In this document: positions 39,001-47,805 of the stretch, one piece after another | How the letters are laid out: each line of letters starts with the position of its first letter | How positions within the stretch are numbered: position 1 is the stretch's first letter | Source of the DNA: Phocoena phocoena | Lineage: Eukaryota; Chordata; Mammalia; Artiodactyla; Phocoenidae | NCBI RefSeq assembly: GCF_963924675.1 | Contig: NC_089225.1 | Location: forward strand, 82,433,951 to 82,497,950 | Length of the DNA: 64,000 bases | Reading direction: 5' to 3' | Translations under genes and position numbers: made by a program | Notes under the pieces: model-generated | Seen by the model: only the letters and a program-made list of their open reading frames with translations | What the model was told of the DNA's origin: nothing | Database searches by the model: none

Positions 39001-42000
39001 TAGATTGAGACTTTTTTAAGCTAGAGCTACTATTCTTTTCTGTCCAAAACTCTTAGTTATTCACTATCCAAAATTCAGGAACTAAAACAGATTCGGTTAG
39101 CAGTAGTCTTTGCCATCTACACTTGCTATCCAAATTCTTGCTATCTGACCTTAGGAAGCTAATTTATTTGCATAGTTAAATATACTTAATACTTTGAGAA
39201 TGTGAACAAATAAAGAGAGTAATTACAGAATAAAGCACATTTATACTATGACTGAATAAGATATGACAGTTGCATTGCTGTTTTAAAATAGTTTTCAAAA
39301 TAAATGCTTTGTTCTTTTTACTGAAGTAAATGTTCCCATTTCAGCTTCAGTGGACTACAGATAGTGGGAATATTCTCAGAGAGACTGTGACAGTTACACT
39401 TGCAGAAGGTAGGTTATCTTGAATACTTTTAAGATATAAAATCAAGCAGTGTTAAAATTGGAAGACATTTAAGATGTCATCTAATTTATCTCGTCTAATT
39501 TATGGATAAGGAAACCATGTCCCAAAGAGGCAAGAGCAACTATGTTAGGATTTATCAAAATACTTCCAGCTATTTAAATTTCCTTCTATATAATCAGCTT
39601 TCCTTTTTTTTTGGTATGGTTTTTTTTGTATGGTTTGTTTTTTCTCATATGTTCTTACTCCTTTGCTCTCTCAATATTCCAAGCTTATTTCAACCCTTTT
39701 GTTCTCTCTTCTAGAAATGTCTTTGTCTAGAAATGTCTCTTCTAGAAATGTCTTTTCTCCTCTTCTGTATGGCGAACTCCTCTCATTACTCACATAGCAA
39801 TCTCTTTGGCTTTAAATGCTCTCTTAACTTCACCCCCTATGTACAGATGGATATTCACTCTTTTGTATTTATCTCTGCATTTAACATGGTATCCTTTGTT
39901 TATGCATATGTATCTTTCATTATGATTTGAGAATCATATTTTATTCAAATTAATATACCTAGTTCTTAGCATAATGGCTTCTAAAAAGTTAACACCTAAA
40001 TAGATGCTTTAGAAAAAGTTAATAATTATATACAGTACAATTTTTTTTTTATTCTTTGGCTTATTAACCTTTAAGAGTCACTTTGCCTATAAAATAACTC
40101 ACAAATGCAGATGACATGATACTATACATAGAGAATCCTAAAGATGCTACCAGAAAACTACTAGAGCTAATCAATGAATTTGGTAAAGTAGCAGGATACA
40201 AAACTAATGCACAGATATCTCTGGCATTCCTATACACTAATGATGAAAAATCTGAAAGTGAAATTAAGAAAACACTCCCATTTACCATTGCAACAAAAAG
40301 AATAAAATATCTAGGAATAAACCTACCTAAGGAGACAAAAGACCTGTATGCAGAAAATTAGGAGACACCGATGAAAGAGATTAAAGATGATACAAATAGA
40401 TGGAGAGATATACCATGTTCTTGGATTGGAAGAATCAACATTGTGAAAATGACTCTACTACGCAAAGCAATCTACAGATTCAATGCAATCCCTATCAAAC
40501 AACCACTGGCATTTTTCACAGAAATAGAACAAAAAATTTCACAATTTGTATGGAAACACAAAAGACTCCAAATATTCAAAGCAACAATGAGAACGAAAAA
40601 CGGAGCTGGAGGAATCAGGCTCCCTGACTTCAGACTATACTACAAAGCTACAGTAATCAAGACAGTACGGTACTGGCACAAAAACAGAAAGATAAATCAA
40701 TGGAACAGGATAGAAAGCCCAGAGATGAATCCACACACATATGGTCACCTTATCTTTGATAAAGGAGGCAGGAATGTACAGTAGAGAAAGGGCAGGCTCT
40801 TCAATAAGTGGTGCTGGGAAAATTGGACAGGTACATGTAAAAGTATGAGATTAGAATACTCCCTAACACCATAAACAAAAATAAACTCAAAATGGATTAA
40901 AGACCTAAATGTAAGGCCAGAAACTATCAAACTCTTAGAGGAAAACATAGGCAGAACACTCTGTGACATAAATCACAGCAAGATACTTTTTGACCCACCA
41001 GAAATGGAAATAAAAACAAAAATAAACAATAGGGACGTAATGAAACTTAAAAGCTTTTGCACAGCAAAGGAAACCATAAACAAGACCAAAAGACAACCCT
41101 CAGAATGGGAGAAAATATTTGCAAATGAAGCAACTGACAAAGGATTCATCTCCAAAATATACAAGCAGCTCATGCAGCTCAATAACCAAAGAACAAACAA
41201 CCCAATCCAAAAATGGGCAGAAGACCTAAATAGACATTTCTCCAAAGAAGATATACAGATTGCCAACAAACACATGAAAGAATGTTCAACATCATTAATC
41301 ATTAGAGAAATGAAAATCAAAACTACAATGAGATATCATCTCACACTGGTCAGAATGGCCATCATCAAAAAATCTAGAAACAATAAATGCTGGAAAGTGT
41401 GTGAAGAAAAGGGAATACTCTTGCACTGCTGGTGGGAATGTGAATTGGTACAGCCACTATGGAGAACAGTATGGAGGTTCCTTAAAAAACTACAAATAGA
41501 ACTACCATAGGACCCAGCAATCCCACTACTGGGCATATACCCTGAGAAAACCATAATTCTAAAAGAGTCATGTACCAAAATGTTCGTTGCAGCTGTATTT
41601 ACAATAGCCAGGAGATGGAAGCAACCTAAATGTCCATCATCGCATGAATGGATAAAGAAGATGTGGTACATGTATACAATGGAATACTACTCAGCCGTAA
41701 AAAGAAACGAAATTTAGTTATTTGTAGTGACGTGGATGGACCTAGAGTCTGTCATACAGAGTGAAGTAAGTTAGAAAGAGAAAAACAAATACCATATGCT
41801 AACACATATATATGGAATCTAAGGGAAAAAAAAAAGTCATGAAGAACCTAGGGGTAAGATGGGAATAAAGACACAGACCTACTAGAGAATGGACTTGAGG
41901 ATATGGGAAGGGGGAAGGGTAAGCTGTGACAAAGTGAGACAGTGACATGGACATATATACACTACTAAACGTAAAATAGATAGCTAGTGGGAAGCAGCTG

Positions 42001-45000
42001 CATAGCACAGGGAGATCAGCTCAGTGCTTTGTGACCACCTAGAGGGGTGGGATAGGGAGGGTAGGAGGGAGGGAGATGCAAGAGGGAAGAGATATGGGAA
42101 CAGATGTATAGGTATAACTGATTCACTTTGTTATAAAGCAGAAAGTAACACACCATTGTAAAGCAATTATACGCCAATAAAGATGTTAAAAAAAAAAGAA
42201 TAGAATTTTTGGTAACTTACCTTTTAATATAAATAAGGAATTCCCTCCTCAGTTGCATTTTTTAACATTTAATATGTAATTAATTAAAATCATAGTACCT
42301 TCACCAGTAACATAAAAAAAAAATTCACAAAGTCTTCAGAGTTATTCATTTGTTCTATGTATATTAACTCAGTGTGATAAATGCTGAGCCTAAAAAAAAA
42401 GTAAGTTTCTTGCTTCATTGAATTTAAAGTTTAGCAAGAGAAAAAGGCACTACAGTATATTCTAATGAATTACCCTTATGAATTGTGCCATGAGAGAATT
42501 GTGCCAAATTGTATGGGAATGGTGATAGTGACATGCAACTTAGTTTAAAAGTTACTTTCTCAAGTGTCCCTTCCCTATTCTCTAGACTGAGAACTGAAGA
42601 ATGAATAGGAATTTGCCAGTCAAAGGAATAGCATGTTTGAAGGCTGAGCAAGAAAGTGCTTGCTGTGTCCAAGGAACTTAAGAAAGCTAATGTAAAGTAT
42701 AGACAATGCTTAGAGATAAAACTGGTTAAAGAAAACAGGTTTAGGAGGCCCTTACAGCAGTCCAAGTGAAAGGTGATAGTGGTATAGATTACAGTTGGCG
42801 ACATTTATACTAGAATTAGGCAGATTTAAGAGTTATTTAAAAAATTGAATTCAAAGGCCTTGGTTATTGATTGAATAGGTGTAGGAGGTAAAAAAGTGGG
42901 AATGATCTGGGATGACTCCTGAGTTTCTTCCATGAGCAACTGACTGACAGTGGCATTTACTGAGCTCAGCAGTCGTGGCATAAGAGTTGGGTATTGGTAG
43001 CAGGGGAGAGAAAAAGATCCTGTGATTAAGTTTGGAAAAGCGTGAGTACCAATCATTTCAATGAGGTGGATTGGAAGGAACCCATATTGGCGTAGCTGAA
43101 GAGTGAATGGGAGATGAATAAAGAAGCAGGGACAGTGTGGACCACTTCAAAAAGTTTGCTATGAAGTGGGTATGGGGTTGAGGGAAGGTATGTTAGGAAA
43201 GGAGAGACCTGAAGAGCTAGATGAAGATGAAGGTACTTGATAGGTTTGGTGATGGGAAGTTGAGTACATTTCTATCTGATAGCTTCTCTTTTCTCTTTAA
43301 GTAAGTGTTAAGAATGAGAAAAGATCACAGGAAGGGTGACCAAGATTTGAGGAAAATGGAGATTTAATATCATCCCTGATATAGAGTGAGAGAAACATTA
43401 TAAGATTGTCATATACATGAAGTTCCTATTGAGGCTGATGATCATGAATTGGTATTAGTAGTGACAGCGAATTTCTTCTTCAGTGACATTCAGCTTTACA
43501 TGTATAGGCCCTAGAAGCCATTTTCATCCAGAATTAGGATTTTACCAGGGCATTATGACCAAAGGACAGAGAGGAAAGGGAGTTTAAGGTATTTGCAAGA
43601 GAGTGACTAAAATTATAAGCCCAGGACTCTAAGCTGGATGGGGAGAAAATTTTATTAAGGAAGACAGTGATGGATCTGAAGAAAACTGAGGAATTAGTTA
43701 ACTGGAGGTTCACATGAAGTTGAAGCAGAATTGTAGTAGAGTACCTGAGCAAAATCCCTGGAAGAATAGAGGTTGTGATCAGAGAATGGGATGTTTGAAT
43801 TAGAGATTTTACATGTGGAATAATAGTCCCAGGTATAATCATAGTAGCGGGTAACTGCAGCATAGTGAGGTGGGACAGTTAGAAATGAAGCAGCCAAGAA
43901 AAGTGAGAGTACTGTTAATCCTTTGAGGAAAATTCTCTTATTATCCTGATTTTACCCATGAGGAAACTGAAGTTTAGAAACTGAGTTAAATAGAATGTTG
44001 AAGGCTACAGAGAAAAGCCAGCACTTAAATCCATCCTTGTCTGACACCAGGACCATTTTTTAAAATTACTCGGTTACATGGGTGCGATATGCAGTATGGG
44101 AGCAATAAATAGTTGTTGATGATTGGTTTTAATTGGTTTTTGATTACCTTAAAGAGATGAATATATTTGGGTTAACATATAAGAATTACATGAGAAGGAC
44201 TCAAATTCCTGAAGGGCAATTACTTTAAAATTGAGATATTTAGAAAAGAAAAATTTTTACTCTTCTTCTTTTATTCAAAAATGAGTTATTGAAAGAAATT
44301 TAGTACTATTATTATTGAAGACCTGCTTTATGCCAGGCATTGTCCTAGGCACTAGGGTTATCGAAGATGAGTTAAGTTTGGTGTTTGTAACTGAGATATT
44401 CAGTAGGTGTTCCACATCTGGAGAAGCTTAGGTCCAGCATTATAGCATGAAAAAAATGGACTAGATTAGAACTACAGGTGTAGAGTCTTTTAAGGAAAAA
44501 AATAGCTTCTTACATCCCTTCCTAGATATACTGAATTAAAATTACTGGAGGTTGAATCTAGGAATTTATTTTTTAAAGTTTAGTGATTCTGATGATCTAC
44601 CAGGTTCTGGAAATAGTAGACTAGATAACTTCTTAAAGTCCGTTTCAAACCTTTGACCTTATTTCCTATTCCATTTCTGATAGTAAGGATTGTAATAAAG
44701 TATATCCTAGAAGCCATAAAAATTACTTTGTTTTAATAGTTTATTTTTTATATAATTTAGGAAATTCACAAGGAGAAGCAATTTCCAGCAAAGTGGAAAC
44801 AAATCAGACAAGGGGTTCTTTGTCTCCAGAGCCAGCGCACTTGCTCTCCTCACTTTCTTCATTTCAGCCAAAAATATTCACACAACTACAGGTAAGTATC
44901 CAGTGTAATAGCCAAATTTGGGGCCCTTATCGGTCTTCCTCAATCTTCCCTCTTTTCTTAGGGATTTAACAGAATTGTTATAGAATTATAAAGATGATCA

Positions 45001-47805
45001 AAGATGTTTTCATCATTAATTTTCTGACTTTTTTGTGTCTTGATTTAAGATGATAATTCAAACAATATGTTTTGGAAAAGTTTGAATTGACTATGCATGC
45101 GATAAAATTAGTTGTACTAATTTTCCTTTGGTTCTTGTTTCTGTCCTCACTTAATATTTGTTATTAGCTATACTCTTAGCTTTTATTCCAATTTTGTGTC
45201 AAAAGAGTACTATATTTGATAAGAAAAACATACATAGTAAATTCAAACATTTTGATGTAACTCTTTTCGGTTCAAAAGGGTTTGCAGTTGCAACCAAGAT
45301 TCACATCTTCTGATGGATCACCAGCTCTGATATCAGTAAATAATCACCCCTCCTCCAGTCCTTCAAGACTTCTGGATTCAGTAGGAAGTGCTGTAATGAA
45401 TAATAATTCTCTGCTGCTTGGTCAAACTCATTGCCTTCAAACAGATACATGCCTAACCCAAAACAATAGTATTTCCTCTACCATGGGTAACCTTCCAGGA
45501 CCCGATCAAAATCTGGTTGCAGTGGATCAGCTGGTGGAAGTTGGAGATGTTGAGGATACAGAGAATCTGGAAGGAAATGTTCATCGGATTCTGCTGGGAA
45601 ATGTTCAGACCATTCCAATACAGATTATAGACAGCCACCCAGCTCTTAGTAAGTTAAAATCATATGATTTTATTTTTTTTAACCTTTATGGACTATCATC
45701 ACTATTACACTAGAGAGAAAAAAACTGTCATTTCTACTCAGTGGGTTTATAATATATTAATAAATCCAGTAAAACCAGGAGAAAAAGGGAAGAAATTTGG
45801 TGACCATGAGTTTAATAACTTTTAAACATTTTAATGTTTTTCTTTATCAAAATTATTCATTCCCTAATTACCTAGTTTTACATGGAAAATCTGTGGTGAT
45901 GTGAAATCAGGAAGGTCATTTTTTTTTTTTTTTTTTTAGGAAGGTCATTTTTGAATGCATGAAAAAAAATTAGAGAAACTCTAAAAGGAAAACTACTTAG
46001 TGTAAAGGTTATTATGGAAAAATTGATACACACACACAAAGAAAAATGGGATGAAGTTGGCAGATGTAAAGGTTAAAAGGAGGATTTTGAGTTATAGACT
46101 TAAATGTTGAGTTCTATAGAAATTGAAAGGGAACTAGTAAGACTTGGGGACTTGGTTTTAATCCAAGATTTTGTTGCCTTCACTTTGGAATGAACCCAGT
46201 CAACATAGTAATAAATTCTGTTAACTGCTACTTGACCTATGCCACTTCTTTTCACACAAATTGTTCTGGATTGGGCGTTTTTGTGGGAAAAGATCTGCAG
46301 TTTGCTTTGAAGAACAAAAGTCTTCATAGAAATTATCCTTAGAACATACATTTTTCCCTCCATGTGTGAGATGGTGCCTTCCAGAAAAAAATCATTGGCT
46401 TTTAAATTTATAGGAAGCATACTTTTAAGAAAAATTCTCCAGAGGGCTGTGGCAGTTGTCTTTAGGAACTTTAGGAGAAGAGAGAGAAAAGGAATATACA
46501 TGAACTAATCCTCACAACTACTCCATGAAATAGCTAGTAGTGTCCCCATTCTACAAGTGAGGAGACCAAGACTCTGGGAGGTTAAGTAATTGCCTAAAAA
46601 ATCACATCTAGTAAGTGACAGAGAGGGCATTTAAACCCGGATCTGTCTGCCTCCAAAACTTCTTCCAGTTCTAAGATCTCTTGTCCGTCCATTGTGCCAA
46701 GGTTTTCTGGGAGCTGTAATTCAGATTGCCTTAAAGGAGTCCCTCTTTGGATCTGAACTTGCATGATCTATCAAGTTAGATCATGATTTTAGGGACTACT
46801 TCACCTAAATATGAATTCTCAGGATCACTCAAATCCATCCTCTACTGGTTTTCTCGATATGGTGTAGGCTAAACTCTAACACACCTGTATGTGACAAGCA
46901 TTAGGTGTGTTCGACACACTTTTCTGAGCAAGTATAGTCCCCTTGACCTTGGTTCCCCATAGCAACTGAAAAACATATTCCTGAGAAAGAGAAAGATTTT
47001 ATCTTAGGTATCCCACCTGCCAGATCACAGTAGTGTTGCTGGTTTGCTACATTTACATTAATTTGGTCATAAGTACTTTGAAATCAGAATGGTAGTACAT
47101 TCTGAAATGTTTCGCATAAGCAAACACATAGCTTGTGCAGCTAAGTCAGAGCTATCATTTAAGATGTTGCATATTTTTTCTGAAGTATTTAAGTAGTGTG
47201 ATTTCTTTAGGGAGACAACATTGAGTGAGTATGGAGACCATATGAGAATGGTAACACAACAGTGGATTTGTAGTATATGTTTGCTGTTTGTAAAAAAAAA
47301 AATCATTTTCAAATAATGAGAGGCTTCCTGACTTTTAGTCACACATATTTTTAAAGACAGTTGAGTTTAAATATGAAATATTCCTCATAATTTTATCAAA
47401 TTATGGACTGATTTTTGGTCAAAGAATCTTCTGAAGAGTGTAACTTTGCAGTTTTCTTGGTCTCTTTTTTTTCCGTACTGAAGGAATTTAATATGAATGA
47501 CCGTTAAGATGTCAGAAGCATTGAGTTCTCAAATACACCAGCTGATTTTCTAAATTACTTGATTCTTTTCCCAAACTACTGTTGTTGTTTTTTTTGCCTT
47601 GCTTCTAAATTCATATAATTCTAAAGATTCCAGTATTATAAATTATATTAACCCTTAGGGTTTTTCTTTTATGTTCGGTTTTAAAGTTGAAGAAAGTCCA
47701 GAAGGTACCATTTCTGTGAACCAAGTTAAGCAAGAACCCAAAGAACCAGCATTATCTATGGAAGCAAAAAAAAAATTGGACTGTAAGAAATTGTCTGCTA
47801 CATAA
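14956..47805 (+). CDS. CARF: Calcium-responsive transcription factor, complete coding region in 14 exons
   Basis: The joined exons 14956-15033, 15492-15716, 21074-21194, 22894-23023, 23960-24044, 27236-27425, 31973-32093, 34507-34650, 36326-36559, 38219-38381, 39345-39408, 44761-44891, 45279-45648 and 47687-47805 total 2175 nt, giving 724 residues and TAA. I recognise the protein as CARF (ALS2CR8); the human form is about 725 residues. The family is a nuclear factor that binds a calcium response element in a BDNF promoter in neurons. Residues about 1-185 are polar and Gln/Ser/Thr-rich. Residues about 195-500 form the conserved ALS2CR8 region with clustered Cys residues ([24 protein letters not shown]). 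Residues 500-724 are Ser/Asn-rich with an acidic stretch and fit the reported C-terminal activation region. All junctions are GT-AG, phases agree, and no internal stop was found. The start is the first ATG in this frame after the 14911 acceptor. Confidence 0.97.
15492..15716 (+). CDS. CARF: CARF coding exon 2 (residues 27-101)
   Basis: Acceptor is a T-rich tract ending in AG at 15490-15491. The exon encodes [14 protein letters not shown] through [14 protein letters not shown] and ends at donor gtgagt. It is exactly 75 codons, phase 0 on both sides. The Gln/Ser/Thr-rich composition fits a flexible N-terminal region. Confidence 0.95.
15717..18120. other. CARF intron 2, left part
   Basis: AT-rich. 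A small antisense L1 3' UTR fragment lies at about 17230-17400 (aggttcacagcaaaatgag). Nothing else recognised. Confidence 0.5.
18381..19425 (-). pseudogene. Mariner transposase, degenerate
   Basis: DDD-type (D34D) mariner transposase that would cut and paste at TA sites. The minus strand starts [20 protein letters not shown] near 19425, shifts frame at least twice between about 19350 and 19100, then runs open from [15 protein letters not shown] to [14 protein letters not shown] and [11 protein letters not shown], with the second and third catalytic Asp, are present. The first catalytic Asp position reads [10 protein letters not shown], so Asp is replaced by Asn. Dead by frame and by active site. 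Confidence 0.9.
19466..19714 (+). mobile_element. Older tRNA-type SINE inserted in the mariner
   Basis: Sense copy gacttccctggcagcgcagc... ending in poly(A). Duplication aaattcaccaatttt (19451-19465) and aaatttaccaatttt (19715-19729). Confidence 0.9.
20820..20990 (-). mobile_element. MIR SINE fragment
   Basis: ggttaagatcatagg...aatcctagctttaccactta...ctcagtgttttcatctataaa resembles the MIR antisense strand. Confidence 0.75.
21074..21194 (+). CDS. CARF: CARF coding exon 3 (residues 102-142)
   Basis: Starts [15 protein letters not shown] and ends in LVDVNSPQ plus one base before gtgagt. 121 nt, phase 0 to 1. The acceptor (cctccaag) is weak, with the T-run set back from it. Confidence 0.95.
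21690..21976 (-). mobile_element. CHR-type SINE, long form (first of pair)
   Basis: Antisense copy in CARF intron 3, ending ggaagtcc. Confidence 0.88.
21986..22321 (-). mobile_element. CHR-type SINE, long form (second of pair)
   Basis: Antisense, immediately right of the preceding SINE in the same orientation; ends ggaagtcc. Confidence 0.88.
22322..22893. other. CARF intron 3, right part
   Basis: AT-rich with a T/C-rich patch at 22320-22420; no repeat family recognised. Confidence 0.4.
22894..23023 (+). CDS. CARF: CARF coding exon 4 (residues 142-185)
   Basis: Encodes [20 protein letters not shown] through LTLPKKTVN plus two bases of an Arg codon. Donor gtgagt. 130 nt, phase 1 to 2. Confidence 0.95.
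23024..23868. other. CARF intron 4
   Basis: No repeat or gene recognised before the GT microsatellite. Confidence 0.4.
23870..23920 (+). repeat. (GT)n microsatellite next to a splice acceptor
   Basis: 51 nt of GT with single interruptions (ta, cgc), ending 39 nt before CARF exon 5. Confidence 0.95.
23960..24044 (+). CDS. CARF: CARF coding exon 5 (residues 185-213)
   Basis: Encodes [13 protein letters not shown] through [10 protein letters not shown] and ends at donor gtgagt in phase 0. It opens the Cys-containing conserved region. The acceptor tract is short and C-rich, and a 51-nt GT repeat ends 39 nt upstream. Confidence 0.95.
24430..25475 (+). mobile_element. L2 LINE remnant, interrupted by an L1 tail
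   Basis: Resembles the L2 3' region (cccaaatctctatcaccag, tttcaaggtcttctataatc). The L1 fragment at 25121-25338 interrupts it. Confidence 0.6.
25121..25338 (-). mobile_element. 5'-truncated L1 3' end, antisense
   Basis: Begins with a T-run and carries the L1 3' UTR. Flanked by cttcacttgttttt at 25108-25121 and 25339-25352. Confidence 0.9.
25494..25698 (-). mobile_element. tRNA-type SINE, older
   Basis: Antisense body ending ggggaagtcc. Exact 18-bp duplication tatttatctcttaaaatt at 25476-25493 and 25699-25716. Confidence 0.92.
25717..27235. other. CARF intron 5, right part
   Basis: AT-rich; no repeat family or gene recognised. Confidence 0.4.
27236..27425 (+). CDS. CARF: CARF coding exon 6 (residues 214-277)
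   Basis: Encodes [20 protein letters not shown] through [17 protein letters not shown] plus one base; donor gtactt. This is the start of the most conserved part of the family domain and is essentially identical to the human protein as I know it. Confidence 0.96.
29374..29499 (-). mobile_element. Short tRNA-type SINE fragment
   Basis: tttggccacgctgcatggcatgtgg...gaagtcc, flanked by aacagtaatttc on both sides. Confidence 0.88.
29596..29657 (+). repeat. Exact 31-bp tandem duplication
   Basis: accaagtttatggatcaaat plus 11 further bases, repeated once with no mismatch (29596-29626 and 29627-29657). Confidence 0.97.
30010..30352 (-). mobile_element. CHR-type SINE, long form
   Basis: Antisense copy inserted in L1 sequence; imperfect duplication around ttactattgttt / ttagtattgttt. 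Confidence 0.88.
30353..30661 (-). mobile_element. L1 ORF2 remnant, antisense
   Basis: gcatttccctgtttactagtgaagttgagc matches the antisense L1 ORF2 C-terminal region. Confidence 0.65.
30662..30972 (-). mobile_element. tRNA-type SINE, long form
   Basis: Antisense; (attt)n tail, ggctgcattgggtcttag, head gcgaagtcc. Confidence 0.85.
31040..31580. repeat. Ancient interspersed repeat, family not named
   Basis: tactgtaacaaattacccca...ggctggtaatcaca is a layout I recognise as a common eutherian interspersed repeat, but I am not certain of the family. The small open frames within are not genes. Confidence 0.5.
31973..32093 (+). CDS. CARF: CARF coding exon 7 (residues 277-317)
   Basis: Encodes [20 protein letters not shown] through [11 protein letters not shown] plus two bases of Arg; donor gtaagc. 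It carries three of the clustered Cys residues and the basic GPRRKG motif, and is probably part of the DNA-binding surface (inference). Confidence 0.96.
32330..33120 (-). mobile_element. Antisense L1 remnants
   Basis: L1 3' end at 32510-32690 (gatttacaatgttgtgttaa) inside older L1 sequence. Confidence 0.7.
33590..34265. repeat. Probable ancient mammal-wide repeat
   Basis: gcctagaggctccagaaggc...gtaatccaggtgtgagg resembles a purine-rich old repeat also seen at about 42600-43110. Family not assigned. Confidence 0.4.
34507..34650 (+). CDS. CARF: CARF coding exon 8 (residues 317-365)
   Basis: Encodes [20 protein letters not shown] through [13 protein letters not shown] plus two bases; donor gtatga. 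144 nt, phase 2 to 2, so skipping it would keep the frame. Confidence 0.96.
34651..35984. other. CARF intron 8, left part
   Basis: AT-rich. Contains the 40-bp palindrome at 35094-35133; otherwise nothing recognised. Confidence 0.45.
35094..35133. repeat. Perfect 40-bp palindrome
   Basis: The two 20-base arms are exact reverse complements with no spacer; the left arm is taaataagaaatatttaaat. All A/T except one G/C pair per arm. Confidence 0.97.
35985..36274 (-). mobile_element. CHR-type SINE beside CARF exon 9
   Basis: Antisense, T-run at left, head ggaaggcc at right, about 52 nt before the exon acceptor. Confidence 0.9.
36326..36559 (+). CDS. CARF: CARF coding exon 9 (residues 365-443)
   Basis: Encodes [20 protein letters not shown] through [11 protein letters not shown] plus two bases; donor gtatag. 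234 nt, phase 2 to 2, so it is also frame-neutral if skipped. A CHR SINE ends about 52 nt upstream of the acceptor. Confidence 0.96.
37008..37215 (+). mobile_element. MIR SINE
   Basis: gtgccagctattgtgctaag...cattctgcagatgaggaaat is typical of MIR sense strand. Confidence 0.85.
37640..37935 (-). mobile_element. MIR SINE split by a mariner MITE
   Basis: ttactagctaggtgtataac and tctcatctgtaaagtgggaa lie either side of the insertion at 37724-37801. Confidence 0.85.
37724..37801. mobile_element. 78-bp mariner-derived MITE
   Basis: Ends ttgggttggccaaaaagttc and gaacttcttggccaaagcaa are inverted repeats matching the mariner at 18308-19872. Right TA at 37802; left TA mutated. Confidence 0.92.
38219..38381 (+). 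CDS. CARF: CARF coding exon 10 (residues 443-497)
   Basis: Encodes [20 protein letters not shown] through NSEIIPAT; donor gtatga; ends in phase 0. The [13 protein letters not shown] motif closes the conserved ALS2CR8 region. Confidence 0.96.
38382..39344. other. CARF intron 10
   Basis: No repeat or gene recognised. Confidence 0.4.
39345..39408 (+). CDS. CARF: CARF coding exon 11 (residues 498-519)
   Basis: A small 64-nt exon encoding [20 protein letters not shown] plus EG; acceptor atttcag, donor gtaggt. Phase 0 to 1. Confidence 0.93.
39640..39960 (+). mobile_element. Possible L2 LINE fragment
   Basis: Pyrimidine-rich sequence resembling the L2 3' end; carries a local triplication at 39713-39760. 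Confidence 0.4.
40105..42197 (+). mobile_element. 5'-truncated L1 in CARF intron 11, sense
   Basis: About 2.1 kb. Starts within the RT catalytic motif (ADDMILY), keeps damaged ORF2 pieces (40116-40361, 40371-40784, 41004-41510 with stops between), the L1 3' UTR and poly(A). No clear target site duplication. Confidence 0.93.
42044..42073 (+). other. G-quadruplex-capable motif in the L1 3' UTR
   Basis: At least five G3 runs with short loops (ggggtgggatagggagggta...ggagggaggg), on the strand of CARF transcription. Confidence 0.8.
42500..43110. repeat. Probable ancient repeat, purine-rich
   Basis: gccagtcaaaggaatagcat...cttacagcagtccaagtg resembles the same old family suspected at 33590-34265. 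Confidence 0.4.
43915..44050 (+). mobile_element. MIR SINE fragment
   Basis: ttttacccatgaggaaactg...cacttaaatccatcc fits MIR. Confidence 0.75.
44051..44760. other. CARF intron 11, right end
   Basis: A short MIR-like core may lie at 44280-44360 (tttatgccaggcattgtccta); otherwise nothing seen. Confidence 0.4.
44761..44891 (+). CDS. CARF: CARF coding exon 12 (residues 519-562)
   Basis: Encodes [20 protein letters not shown] through [10 protein letters not shown]; acceptor aatttag, donor gtaagt. Phase 1 to 0. Ser/Pro-rich. Confidence 0.95.
45279..45648 (+). CDS. CARF: CARF coding exon 13 (residues 563-686), the largest
   Basis: Encodes [20 protein letters not shown] through QIIDSHPAL plus one base; donor gtaagt. 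Ser/Asn-rich, followed by an acidic segment around [14 protein letters not shown], which fits an activation region (inference). Acceptor ttcaaaag has a poor pyrimidine tract. Confidence 0.95.
45909..45952. mobile_element. Apparent poly(A)-only retro-insertion
   Basis: aggaaggtcattttt occurs at 45909-45923 and 45938-45952 with only a T-run between, like a target duplication around an antisense poly(A) tail. Confidence 0.7.
46500..46665 (+). mobile_element. MIR SINE
   Basis: aatcctcacaactactcc...tctacaagtgaggagacc...taaacccggatctgtctg is MIR-like. Confidence 0.82.
47687..47805 (+). CDS. CARF: CARF terminal coding exon 14 (residues 686-724)
   Basis: Encodes [20 protein letters not shown] and ends KKLSAT then TAA at 47803-47805. 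It contains a consensus SUMO site VKQE (Lys about 700) and an A10 run at 47766-47775 that encodes the AKKK tract. Confidence 0.95.

Noticed and set aside
42424..42804. 126-codon minus-strand frame
   Set aside because: Antisense to an ancient repeat; no coding signature.
43534..43863. Minus-strand open frame of about 109 codons
   Set aside because: Lies in intron 11 in repeat-like sequence; no recognisable domain or codon bias.
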